Origin: JAPLXD01 sp041662765
Lineage (GTDB): Bacteria; Patescibacteriota; Minisyncoccia; Moranbacterales; UBA11712
Assembly: GCA_041662765.1 (NCBI GenBank)
Contig: JBAZRT010000036.1
Location: 1 to 6,926 of the forward strand
Direction of reading: 5' to 3'
Length of the DNA stretch: 6,926 bases
Of this stretch, positions 1 through 6,138 are shown piece after piece. Position numbers and translations under genes: made by a program. The notes under the pieces are model-generated. The model did not search any database. It was not told the DNA's origin and saw only the letters and a list, made by a program, of their open reading frames with translations. Position 1 is the first letter of the stretch. Each line of letters starts with the position of its first letter.

Positions 1-287
1 TTCGACAAAAAGTTAGAAAGCTCTCCTCTTTGAATATGATCGGAGATGAAGGATTCAAAGCCGAAATTCGCCATCAAAAAAGAAATAAGCCAGCCGATTA
101 TTATATAGGTCATCATCTCCTGATAGGTGTACCCTTTTATCGTTGCCGCTTTTTGAAAAATAGCCGTCCAAATAAGAATCTGAGCTAGAATTTCAAAAAT
201 ATTGCCGATTCGATAGGTAAATTGATTTACCCGGTAAGTCATTTGCCTCCCCCATTCGATTTTTATAACCGCTAAATATTTTTTCAT
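1..287 (-). CDS. ABC-2 type transporter permease, N-terminal part (runs off left edge)
   Basis: Only the first 95 codons are in the window; the gene continues past the left edge. The protein starts MKKYLAVIKIEWGRQMTYRV and has two predicted membrane segments (about residues 28-46 and 59-80). A charged stretch ISDHIQRGELSNFLS follows. A short cytosolic start, membrane helices and then an 'I-x-x-G-E/R-L' motif are typical of the ABC2_membrane_6 (DUF990) permease family, which works with a separate ATP-binding subunit in export across the inner membrane. No ATPase gene is visible; it could lie beyond the edge. The ATG overlaps the TGA of the upstream membrane-protein gene (TGATG), so coupled translation is likely. 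An internal ATG at 242-240 has a stronger GGGGGAGG Shine-Dalgarno only 3 nt away. I prefer the upstream start because family members normally keep this N-terminus. The substrate cannot be told from the sequence. Confidence 0.82.
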   Translation of the reverse strand, partial: MKKYLAVIKIEWGRQMTYRVNQFTYRIGNIFEILAQILIWTAIFQKAATIKGYTYQEMMTYIIIGWLISFLMANFGFESFISDHIQRGELSNFLS

Positions 288-1867
288 CAATTTCCCGATT
301 CCGCTGAATTTATAATTGTTCCATTCCCCTCATTTTCCCTGAGAAAAACGACGGCATAATCGTCCTCAAAGACTTTTTTCCAATTTGAGTTCTCTCTGAT
401 CAATTTCAAAAAATTCATCCCCCACGGCGTAATATCGCGCGCGGAAAAAACAATAGCTTTGAAACCATACTGCTCGTCAACCTTCTTGAAAACGGACATG
501 TCTCCCTGCATAGGCTTGTATACCTCGCTGAAAAATGAATCCGGATAAGCTTCCGGACGATTGTCGACAAAAACTTTTTCGCCTTCTGGAAGACCCCAGA
601 TGAGATACCCTCCAATGTCATAATTGTTGAAAATCGGCCCGGAAATTTTTTCTTTCTTCAAAAATTCCGCCGCCGCCCCATTTCCCGGCATAAGACCGAT
701 CCCGCGGTCGCCCGAATGAAGCAAAACAAATTTATAGTTGGCAAAAATCGCAATCGCGGCAATCGCAATAAAAAGCACTGCAATGCCATTCTCCTTGGCA
801 GGCAAGTTGTCCTTCTGGTTTGGAGTGAAAATATTTTCAAAGTTCAAAGCAAGAATCGGCAATGCCAAAAACCCCAGCAAAGTGAAGTTGCGGATAGCCA
901 GCCAGCCCGTAATTCCAAAGAAAATAGCGAATACGAAGTAGGGAACGGATACTTTCTTTTTATTTATTATGAAGATCAAAACGAAACTCAAAATCATCAT
1001 GACCAAAACCGCCTTTATCAGCATAAAATTCGAATTTGTGATCCCGTATTTCTCGACAAACCAAACAGACTTGTTCTCAACGATGGTATAGCCATAATTC
1101 CTGAATATTTGGAGAGGATATATGAGTCCTCTCCATCCAAAGGGATTGACCAAAGCGGCAAGCGTCGAGAGAACAAGCACGGCCGTCAGATTCTTCGCTC
1201 CCCTCACCTTTTCCAAAAATTCTTCATCGCTGAGCTTTGCGAAAAGGAACTGCGCCATCTCGACAATCCAGTATGTTCCGATCAAAAACAGCCCAAGAAA
1301 AAAATAAACATGGGAATTCACCCACAAGACCATCAGAAGGGGAAGCGCGTACAGCCGGCTGCTTGCCAGATCTTTCCTTTTCCAGCTCCAAAGCGCCCAA
1401 AGGAAAAGCGCTGCAAAAAAACAGCTGAAAATTTCGGGGCGGATATCCCTTCTCTCGGCCATCAGCGGAATGAGCAGGACGGAAAGAACGGCTGCCACGG
1501 TGAAATTTGACTCGCGTTTCGCGATAACAAAAAAAACAATAAAAGACGCAGCGGCAAGAAAAATATAGAAGATGGAAAGACCGGGAAATCCCGCCAATTT
1601 GTAAATCCAATAGAAAACCACCCCCGCCCCCCAATGGTGGTTCACGACCGGGAAATCCTGGTTCGTATAAGAATAGAAGTTTTCAAAAAGAGGTGAATTT
1701 TTATCGTGAAGATTGAATCCCGAATTCACCACCCATTCCCCGTTCTTGATATGCCGCCCCAGATCTGCCGTCACAAGATCGATCTTCTCGGCCATCAAAA
1801 AACCGAACCACGCAAGGAGGAAAATGAGTATAATTGATTTTATATAGAATATTTTTTTATCCGCCAT
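287..1867 (-). CDS. Polytopic membrane protein, GT-C-like, with C-terminal soluble domain (function unknown)
   Basis: The product has 526 residues with about 10-12 hydrophobic segments (first at about 7-25, last at about 360-380) and a soluble C-terminal domain at about 390-515. The first extracytoplasmic loop carries an acidic motif (TADLGRHI, 33-40) and a later HHWGAG (77-82). This resembles GT-C glycosyltransferases, where a loop-1 acidic residue is catalytic. Other recognisable pieces are LWVNSH (181-186), NPFGWRG (241-247) and, in the tail, NNYDIGGYLIWGL and VFVDNRPEAY. I recall this combination from uncharacterised bacterial multi-spanning proteins, often annotated hypothetical. A lipid-linked sugar transferase role is an inference, not shown. 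No Shine-Dalgarno precedes the ATG; the upstream stretch is T-rich. The gene follows polA by 45 bp and overlaps the ABC permease start by 1 bp, suggesting a shared envelope task with that transporter. Confidence 0.85.
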   Translation of the reverse strand: MADKKIFYIKSIILIFLLAWFGFLMAEKIDLVTADLGRHIKNGEWVVNSGFNLHDKNSPLFENFYSYTNQDFPVVNHHWGAGVVFYWIYKLAGFPGLSIFYIFLAAASFIVFFVIAKRESNFTVAAVLSVLLIPLMAERRDIRPEIFSCFFAALFLWALWSWKRKDLASSRLYALPLLMVLWVNSHVYFFLGLFLIGTYWIVEMAQFLFAKLSDEEFLEKVRGAKNLTAVLVLSTLAALVNPFGWRGLIYPLQIFRNYGYTIVENKSVWFVEKYGITNSNFMLIKAVLVMMILSFVLIFIINKKKVSVPYFVFAIFFGITGWLAIRNFTLLGFLALPILALNFENIFTPNQKDNLPAKENGIAVLFIAIAAIAIFANYKFVLLHSGDRGIGLMPGNGAAAEFLKKEKISGPIFNNYDIGGYLIWGLPEGEKVFVDNRPEAYPDSFFSEVYKPMQGDMSVFKKVDEQYGFKAIVFSARDITPWGMNFLKLIRENSNWKKVFEDDYAVVFLRENEGNGTIINSAESGN

Positions 1868-1912
1868 AAAAAAACAATTAACCGCTGGAGGACATTTTGA
1901 ACTTTGAGCTTA

Positions 1913-4591
1913 TCAGATCTCTCCCCAGTTGTCCCCGATATTCACATCCGCGATGAGCGGAACCGAGAGCTTATAAACATTTTCCATTTCGGCTTTGATG
2001 TCCTTGGAAAATTTTTCCGCCTCTTTTTCGGAAGCCTCAAACAAAAGCTCGTCGTGAATTTGAAGAACCATCCGGACGCTTGGATGCTTCTCGCGTATAA
2101 GCTTGTCCGCCGCGAGCATTGCCAGCTTAATGATGTCCGCCGCAAGCCCCTGAATAGGCATATTGACCGCCATTCGATCCGCCTGATTGCGCAATTGAAT
2201 ATTTGACGAGTTTATTTCCGGAATATACCGGCGCCTCCCTATCTCTGTTTCAACAAATCCTTTTTCGCGAGCCGAAATTTTCACCTCATCCAGAAACTGC
2301 GCCACCCGAGGGTAGTTTTCAAAGTATTTCCGGATGAACTCGCGCGCTTCTTCCTGATCCACGCCCGCCGATTGCGCGAAACCGAAATTACTCATCCCAT
2401 ATATGATCCCGAAATTCAAAGCCTTGGCGGAAGATCGCATTTTTTTGGTCACTTTTTCAAGATCGAGCTTATTCACCCGCGCCGCCGTCGCCGTGTGAAT
2501 GTCTTCGCCCGAGAGGAATGTCGTGATCATCCGCACATCTCCGGAAAGATGCGCCGCGATGCGCAGTTCTATTTGAGAATAGTCCGCGCTCACGAGACGG
2601 CAGCCGTCCTTTGCTTCGAAAGCTGTCCGAATAAGTTGTCCGAGGTCGGTCCGAATAGGAATATTTTGCAAATTCGGATCCGAAGATGACAGCCTTCCTG
2701 TCGTGGTCACTGCTTGATTGAAAGTCGTATGCAGCCGCGAATTTTTGTCGGTCATATTCGGCAAGGTATCAAGATATGTTGTTTTCAGTTTGAATAGTTC
2801 GCGATATTCTTCAATTTTTTCAATGATCGGATGCTCTGATCTTATTTTTTGCAGCTCCGGTGAAGCCGTCGAATATCCCGTTTTCCCGGATTTGATGTTT
2901 TTCGTCGGAATTTTCAGATTTTCAAAAAGAATTTGGCGAAGCTGCGTTGAGGAATTCACATTGAATTTTTCTCCCGCGAATTTTTGAATTTCTTTTTCCA
3001 GTTTTTCAACCCGCCGGTCCAGCTTTTCTGAAATCCCCCGCAAAACAACCTTGTTGATCCTGATCCCTTCTTTTTCCATTCGCGCGAGAATTTCGATCAG
3101 GGGCATCTCAAGGTCCTCAAAAAGATCCTTGATGGTTTTTTCCCGGCCTTCAGTGATCTGCTCGGAGCTTATTTCCTCGAGCCTCTTTTCCAGTTTTTCT
3201 TTGAGAGCAAAGTTGAGAGCGGCTCTTCGGCACAATCTTTCAGTCTCTTTTTCGTCTTCTTGAAAAACGAGTGTGGCTTGCCCTGGTTTTTTGTCTTCTT
3301 TCTCGACCATTACGCCAAGTTCCTGCATTGCAAGATCTTCCCAGGACAAATTCGCTCCCGAATTGAGAAGATACGCCGCAAGCTGAACATCAAAATTGAT
3401 TCCCCGCAAAATTGTTCCTGCTTTCCCCAAGATATTCCATTCCTTTTTGAGATCATATCCAATCTTTTTTATTTTCTCGCTACCAGCAATTTCTTTTATC
3501 TTCTCGCCAAGTCCGGAAAGATAAAAAGAATTGTTTGGATCCGTGGCAAAAGCAACGCCTTCCAGATTTTCGCCGGAGAGAGCGTCGCAAACCATGGATA
3601 TTGTTTTTTTTATCTCCGGCAATTCTCTCGGACTTATTTTCTCCCATTTTATTTCCCCGCTCTCTCCAGCGTTCCCTGCTTTTTCTTCCTGGATGTTTTT
3701 TATATGTTCCTCATACCCCGGCAGGCGGCGCAGCAAGCTGAAAAATTCCAAATCGCGAAAAAGATTGATCACTTTCACTCGTGAAAAATCCTCGGTTTGG
3801 GCCTTCTCCAGATCGAAATTGACCGGAACATTGTCCACCAGGCGCGCAAGTTTTTTGCTGAAGAACGCTTGCAGCTTGTCTTTTTGCAGCTTCTTGCGAA
3901 CTCCTTCTTTGATTTCGGGAAGATTCTTATAAACTCCTTCAATGGTTTTGTACTTCTTGAGCAACTCTGTCGCCGTTTTTTCACCCACGCCTTTGACGCC
4001 CGGCAAATTGTCCGAAGGATCGCCGCGCAAGCCTTTGTAATCAATCATCTGGTCGGGCTTGAGCCCGTATCGCTCAAAGATCGCTTTTTCGTCATAGAGA
4101 ACAGAGTCGCTCATTCCGCGCCGCAAAGCAAAAATTTTTATTCTGTCATTCACGAGTTGAAGAGTATCGAGGTCGCCAGTGACAACAATGACTTCGACAT
4201 CCGGGTGAAGCTTTTCTGTTTTTCGCGCAAAAGTGGCCAGCAGGTCGTCGGCTTCATATCCTTCTTTTTCGGCAATAGGAATATTGAATGCCCTGACGAG
4301 TTCCTTCACCCGGGGAATTTGCGCATAGAGCTCGTCCGGCGCCTTCACTCTTGTCGCTTTATAGTCCTTGAATTCCTTGTGCCGGAAAGTCGGTTCCTTG
4401 AGATCAAAAGCCGCCACGATATATTCAGGCTTGAACTTTGAGAGCACGTTGAGAAGCACCGACGTATAGCCATAAACCGCGTTCACCAATTCTCCTTTTT
4501 TGGTCGTGAGAGGAGGAATTGCATGGTAGGCTCGGTGGATAAGGGCGTTGGAATCTATCAGTATTAACTTTTTTTTACTAGACGAAGTCAT
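1913..4591 (-). CDS. polA: DNA polymerase I (5' nuclease + inactive 3'-5' exonuclease fold + polymerase)
   Basis: From the ATG at 4591 the protein has 892 residues, a normal Pol I length. The N-terminal FEN-type 5' nuclease (about 1-290) keeps its acidic residues: D13, EADD (113-116), VTGDLD (137-142) and GDPSDN (190-195), then a helix-hairpin-helix GVKGVGEKTA. The middle domain (about 310-475) has the proofreading fold but has lost its metal ligands. The polymerase domain (about 485-892) is intact: TGRLSSSDPNLQNIP, motif A DYSQIELR (670-677), motif B R719-K723-F727-Y731 and motif C HDE (846-848). It should fill gaps and remove Okazaki primers without proofreading. An in-frame ATG at 4651 would add 20 residues. 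I reject it because that extension is encoded by the intergenic repeat, and MTSSSKKKLILIDSN is a normal Pol I start. No Shine-Dalgarno is seen. Confidence 0.97.
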   Translation of the reverse strand: MTSSSKKKLILIDSNALIHRAYHAIPPLTTKKGELVNAVYGYTSVLLNVLSKFKPEYIVAAFDLKEPTFRHKEFKDYKATRVKAPDELYAQIPRVKELVRAFNIPIAEKEGYEADDLLATFARKTEKLHPDVEVIVVTGDLDTLQLVNDRIKIFALRRGMSDSVLYDEKAIFERYGLKPDQMIDYKGLRGDPSDNLPGVKGVGEKTATELLKKYKTIEGVYKNLPEIKEGVRKKLQKDKLQAFFSKKLARLVDNVPVNFDLEKAQTEDFSRVKVINLFRDLEFFSLLRRLPGYEEHIKNIQEEKAGNAGESGEIKWEKISPRELPEIKKTISMVCDALSGENLEGVAFATDPNNSFYLSGLGEKIKEIAGSEKIKKIGYDLKKEWNILGKAGTILRGINFDVQLAAYLLNSGANLSWEDLAMQELGVMVEKEDKKPGQATLVFQEDEKETERLCRRAALNFALKEKLEKRLEEISSEQITEGREKTIKDLFEDLEMPLIEILARMEKEGIRINKVVLRGISEKLDRRVEKLEKEIQKFAGEKFNVNSSTQLRQILFENLKIPTKNIKSGKTGYSTASPELQKIRSEHPIIEKIEEYRELFKLKTTYLDTLPNMTDKNSRLHTTFNQAVTTTGRLSSSDPNLQNIPIRTDLGQLIRTAFEAKDGCRLVSADYSQIELRIAAHLSGDVRMITTFLSGEDIHTATAARVNKLDLEKVTKKMRSSAKALNFGIIYGMSNFGFAQSAGVDQEEAREFIRKYFENYPRVAQFLDEVKISAREKGFVETEIGRRRYIPEINSSNIQLRNQADRMAVNMPIQGLAADIIKLAMLAADKLIREKHPSVRMVLQIHDELLFEASEKEAEKFSKDIKAEMENVYKLSVPLIADVNIGDNWGEI

Positions 4592-4603
4592 ATAAAATTT
4601 TCG

Positions 4604-4609
4604 ATTATC
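4604..4609 (-). promoter_or_regulatory. Possible -10 box for polA (leaderless start)
   Basis: GATAAT on the minus strand differs from TATAAT at one position and lies 12 bases before the polA ATG. A transcript starting the usual 6-7 bases downstream would have almost no leader, in keeping with the absence of a Shine-Dalgarno. No good -35 hexamer is found at 16-18 bp, so this is only a candidate. polA may equally be read through from tsaE. Confidence 0.2.
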
Positions 4610-4615
4610 AATGTC

Positions 4616-4717
4616 CAATTCACAATGAATTTTCAATGACCCAATGTTCAATGTTTGAAAATTGAAACTTTAGGAATTGATCATTGATTGAAAATTGTGA
4701 ATTGAAAATTGAAAATT
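4616..4717. repeat. AT-rich dispersed-type inverted repeat (ATTGAAAATTG family) between tsaE and polA
   Basis: Arms CAATTCACAA (4616-4625) and TTTTCAAT (4630-4637), separated by 4 unpaired bases, are exactly complementary to TTGTGAATTG (4695-4704) and ATTGAAAA (4687-4694). This gives an 18-bp interrupted stem around a loop of about 49 nt. The loop and right flank contain further copies of the same word (TTTGAAAATTGAAAC, GAATTGAAAATTGAAAATT). The element fills the tsaE-polA gap, and its right end runs into the tsaE stop codon. It has no T-run for a terminator on either strand. Similar tracts occur in intergenic regions of many Patescibacteria, which I state from memory and have not checked. 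It may be a non-autonomous dispersed repeat or just a simple-sequence expansion. Confidence 0.75.
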
Positions 4718-5153
4718 AATTTATAGATATTTTCCTCCCATCTTCTTTTAAATGCTCGAACCCCAACCAAATAGCTCGCTTAGGAATAATGGCGCGAATC
4801 CTCTCTGCCCACTCGACGATCACGATATTATTCTTGCTTGAAACAATTTCATCCCAGCCAAGATCAAGGATATCTTTTGCCCCGACACGATAAGCATCTA
4901 TGTGATAGACATTTAACAATTTTGAACTTTTGGCTGTGATTTTGAGCCTGTATTGTTTCATCACCACAAAAGTCGGGCTTGTATATGGTCCTTTCGCCCC
5001 AAGTCCCTTGAGTATTCCCTGGGCAAAAGTCGTCTTTCCGGATCCCAACTCACCTGTAAGACAGACAATTCCCACGCCACGAAGCTCCTCCGCCAGTATT
5101 TTGCCAAGTTTCCTAGTTTGAGCGAAATTAGTTGAAATAAACGATTCTTTCAT
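4716..5153 (-). CDS. tsaE: tRNA threonylcarbamoyladenosine biosynthesis ATPase TsaE
   Basis: The product has 145 residues, the usual size of this P-loop ATPase (formerly YjeE). With TsaB and TsaD, and threonylcarbamoyl-AMP from TsaC, TsaE supports formation of t6A at position 37 of ANN-decoding tRNAs in the cytoplasm. The Walker A motif is GELGSGKTT (34-42). TSPTF (58-62) fits the switch region, YHIDAYR (83-89) holds the family H-x-D-x-Y-R signature, and VEWAER (113-118) is the typical C-terminal motif. All expected motifs are present, so it should be functional. The partners tsaB, tsaC and tsaD are not in this window. The start ATG has only a weak GGA upstream. A TTGCCA (5188-5183) and a GACAAT (5166-5161) 16 bp apart could form a promoter giving a nearly leaderless mRNA, which is tentative. 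A terminator immediately upstream isolates it from the secreted-protein gene. Confidence 0.95.
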   Translation of the reverse strand: MKESFISTNFAQTRKLGKILAEELRGVGIVCLTGELGSGKTTFAQGILKGLGAKGPYTSPTFVVMKQYRLKITAKSSKLLNVYHIDAYRVGAKDILDLGWDEIVSSKNNIVIVEWAERIRAIIPKRAIWLGFEHLKEDGRKISIN

Positions 5154-5190
5154 TAATCCAATTGTCGCATAAATATCATTTTTGGCAAAG

Positions 5191-5232
5191 AAAAAAGGCC
5201 AGTCTAGCTAAACTTAAGCTAAAACTGGCCTT
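5191..5232 (-). terminator. Rho-independent terminator of the secreted-protein gene
   Basis: Read on the minus strand, AAGGCCAGT (5232-5224) pairs perfectly with ACTGGCCTT (5203-5195). An inner AGCT/AGCT pairing (5220-5217 with 5209-5206) leaves a 7-nt loop, and the stem runs directly into a run of six T (5196-5191). It lies 18 bp after the stop codon of the gene ending at 5250 and 38 bp before the tsaE start. It therefore separates the two transcription units. On the plus strand there is no T-run, so it works in one direction only. Confidence 0.92.
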
Positions 5233-5249
5233 CCGTTGTTCCCTAACCG

Positions 5250-5876
5250 TCAATGCGGCTGGTAACGAGACTGGCGCTGCGGCTGATACCGAGGCTGATG
5301 CGGCGGTTGATACCGCTGCTGGACCTGTGGCTGGTACCGAGGCTGATGCGGCGGTTGATACCGCTGCTGGACCTGTGGCTGGTACCGAGTTTGATACGAT
5401 TGCCTGACATGATGCCGCCAAACATTATGAGTATGAACCCACGAAGGCGGCGGACCCCAAGAAGGCGGAATATACCAACCAACAGGCGGAACCCACCAAC
5501 TGGGAAATACCCACGAAGGCGGCGGACCCCACTCAATTGGCGGTGCCCAGCCCGGAGGAGCGACCCATCCCGGGACAAATACCCAGGGCTGTCCGCAGAC
5601 TACAGTCGGCTGTACAGGTTCAGGCAAAAACTGGCCTGCGGACGGAACAGCATATTGTTGCTGCTCTTGCTCGCGAAGTTGCTGCTCCCGCTCGTTCTGT
5701 TTGCGCTCCCTCTCGTTCTGATTGTCGTACTGCCTTTCCAGATCGCTATGCAGGCGGTCGAGATACCGTCGCTCCTTTGCCTGCGGAGTTTCGTACTCCT
5801 GGGCAAAAACGGCGGGAATCGCCATGGAAGCGGCGACAACAATAGCCACGAAAAGCATTATAGCCTTTCTAAACAT
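5250..5876 (-). CDS. Secreted low-complexity protein: signal peptide, charged helix, W/P-rich region, Q-x-R-Y-Q-P repeats
   Basis: I do not recognise a named family. From the ATG at 5876 the product has 208 residues. Residues 1-25 form a Sec signal peptide (MFRKAIMLFV... ending AVFA before QEY, signal peptidase I type). Residues 30-74 are very rich in E, R, Q and N and probably helical or coiled coil. Residues 97-147 are packed with Trp, Pro and Gly, including WGPPPSWV twice (116-123, 140-147). Residues 162-208 are six 8-residue repeats with consensus Q-x-R-Y-Q-P-x-x. There is one Cys (94) in the mature part. Such composition suggests an extracellular or surface-attached structural or adhesive protein, but that is inference. 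An upstream in-frame ATG (5963) is rejected because it lies on the -35 box, whereas the chosen ATG has AAGGAG 6 nt before it. The gene is monocistronic, with its own promoter and terminator. Confidence 0.85.
   Translation of the reverse strand: MFRKAIMLFVAIVVAASMAIPAVFAQEYETPQAKERRYLDRLHSDLERQYDNQNERERKQNEREQQLREQEQQQYAVPSAGQFLPEPVQPTVVCGQPWVFVPGWVAPPGWAPPIEWGPPPSWVFPSWWVPPVGWYIPPSWGPPPSWVHTHNVWRHHVRQSYQTRYQPQVQQRYQPPHQPRYQPQVQQRYQPPHQPRYQPQRQSRYQPH
5288..5383 (-). repeat. Two perfect 48-bp tandem copies inside the secreted-protein gene
   Basis: Positions 5288-5335 and 5336-5383 are identical. Similarity continues on both sides in decayed form. Each 48-bp unit encodes 16 residues (QPRYQPQVQQRYQPPH, in some phase), itself two related 8-residue units, so the array grew in at least two steps. 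The period is a multiple of three, which keeps the frame and explains why other frames stay open here. There are no unique spacers, so it is not a CRISPR array. Confidence 0.95.
5437..5531 (-). repeat. 23-bp direct repeat, 72-bp period, in the W/P-rich segment
   Basis: Positions 5437-5459 and 5509-5531 are identical over 23 bases and encode the two WGPPPSWV blocks, 24 residues apart. The intervening sequence is similar in kind (PP, W, G spacing) but not identical. This indicates an older duplication independent of the 48-bp array nearer the C-terminus. Confidence 0.85.
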
Positions 5877-5882
5877 CAAATT

Positions 5883-5888
5883 CTCCTT
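5883..5888 (-). promoter_or_regulatory. Shine-Dalgarno of the secreted-protein gene
   Basis: AAGGAG on the minus strand ends 6 bases before the ATG at 5876. It fixes the start at the methionine that opens the signal peptide. It is the only strong, ideally spaced ribosome binding site in the window. Confidence 0.9.
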
Positions 5889-5934
5889 GTAATCCCTTTC
5901 GGGAAATCTGATGAGCCGCACCAAGGGTGAGCTT

Positions 5935-5963
5935 TTTATACAGGTACTGATTTTTGTTTTCAA
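5935..5963 (-). promoter_or_regulatory. Sigma-70-like promoter of the secreted-protein gene
   Basis: The minus strand has TTGAAA (5963-5958), a 17-bp spacer and TATAAA (5940-5935). Transcription would start near 5928, leaving a leader of about 50 nt that ends in the Shine-Dalgarno. The leader holds a small TCCC-GAAA-GGGA hairpin (GNRA loop) just upstream of the ribosome binding site. An AAACG-AC-CGTTT palindrome (5982-5993) lies about 20 bp upstream of the -35 and could be an activator or repressor site. Confidence 0.75.
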
Positions 5964-6005
5964 TGTTCTATTTTACTCCCAAAACGACCGTTTGTCAAGG
6001 TCACC

Positions 6006-6055
6006 GTGAAACAAACCCAAATATGCCTATTCCAGGGCAAAATCCAATGTTTCAC
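6006..6055. repeat. 8-bp inverted repeat between the divergent promoters
   Basis: GTGAAACA (6006-6013) is exactly complementary to TGTTTCAC (6048-6055). Between them lies a small nested hairpin, TGCC (6024-6027) with GGCA (6036-6039). An A-run follows on the plus strand, so it is not a terminator on either strand. It could be a pair of half-sites for a DNA-binding protein or a chance match. Confidence 0.45.
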
Positions 6056-6075
6056 AAAAAAAGAAAAAAATACGC

Positions 6076-6100
6076 CAATTGACACCTCCCGTGTCATTTG
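6076..6100. promoter_or_regulatory. Putative operator: 25-bp inverted repeat over the -35 box
   Basis: CAATTGACAC (6076-6085) and GTGTCATTTG (6091-6100) are complementary at 9 of 10 positions and separated by CTCCC. The repeat covers the -35 hexamer and almost the whole spacer, where a bound dimeric repressor would block RNA polymerase. It is not the CIRCE element (TTAGCACTC-N9-GAGTGCTAA) and I do not recognise the regulator. Part of the symmetry comes from the TTGACA itself, so chance is possible. Confidence 0.5.
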
Positions 6101-6107
6101 ATATTCT
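6079..6107 (+). promoter_or_regulatory. Sigma-70-like promoter of the DHH-family gene
   Basis: A perfect consensus TTGACA (6079-6084), a 17-bp spacer and TATTCT (6102-6107, 4 of 6) precede the gene. The predicted transcription start is near 6114, giving a leader of about 72 nt that contains the GC-rich hairpin. An inverted repeat covers the -35 and most of the spacer, suggesting repression. Confidence 0.8.
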
Positions 6108-6138
6108 GTAAAACCAAACAACTTCACAAAACAAAATT

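Noticed and set aside
716..1510. Long plus-strand frame (264 codons) opposite the membrane-protein gene
   Set aside because: It is antisense to a well-supported membrane protein, has a biased and implausible composition, and has no promoter, Shine-Dalgarno or recognisable domain. The minus-strand product has clear helices and family motifs.
4592..4651. Twenty-residue N-terminal extension of Pol I from the ATG at 4651
   Set aside because: The extra codons fall largely in the AT-rich intergenic repeat and have no counterpart in Pol I proteins, which begin shortly before the LILIDSN strand.
5288..5383. 48-bp repeat as a possible CRISPR remnant
   Set aside because: The copies are directly adjacent with no unique spacers, are in frame in a coding region, and no cas gene is seen.
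5176..5421. Ala/Thr/Ser-rich repeat frames on both strands over the 48-bp array
   Set aside because: A repeat whose length is a multiple of three keeps all frames open. These frames also cross the terminator.
5253..5930. Plus-strand frame (225 codons) opposite the secreted-protein gene, rich in R, L and P
   Set aside because: It is a mirror of the low-complexity repeats on the other strand. The minus strand has the promoter, Shine-Dalgarno, signal peptide and terminator.
5877..5963. Upstream in-frame start for the secreted protein (29 extra residues)
   Set aside because: That ATG overlaps the -35 hexamer and would be outside the predicted transcript. The extension also hides the signal peptide, and the downstream ATG has a strong Shine-Dalgarno.
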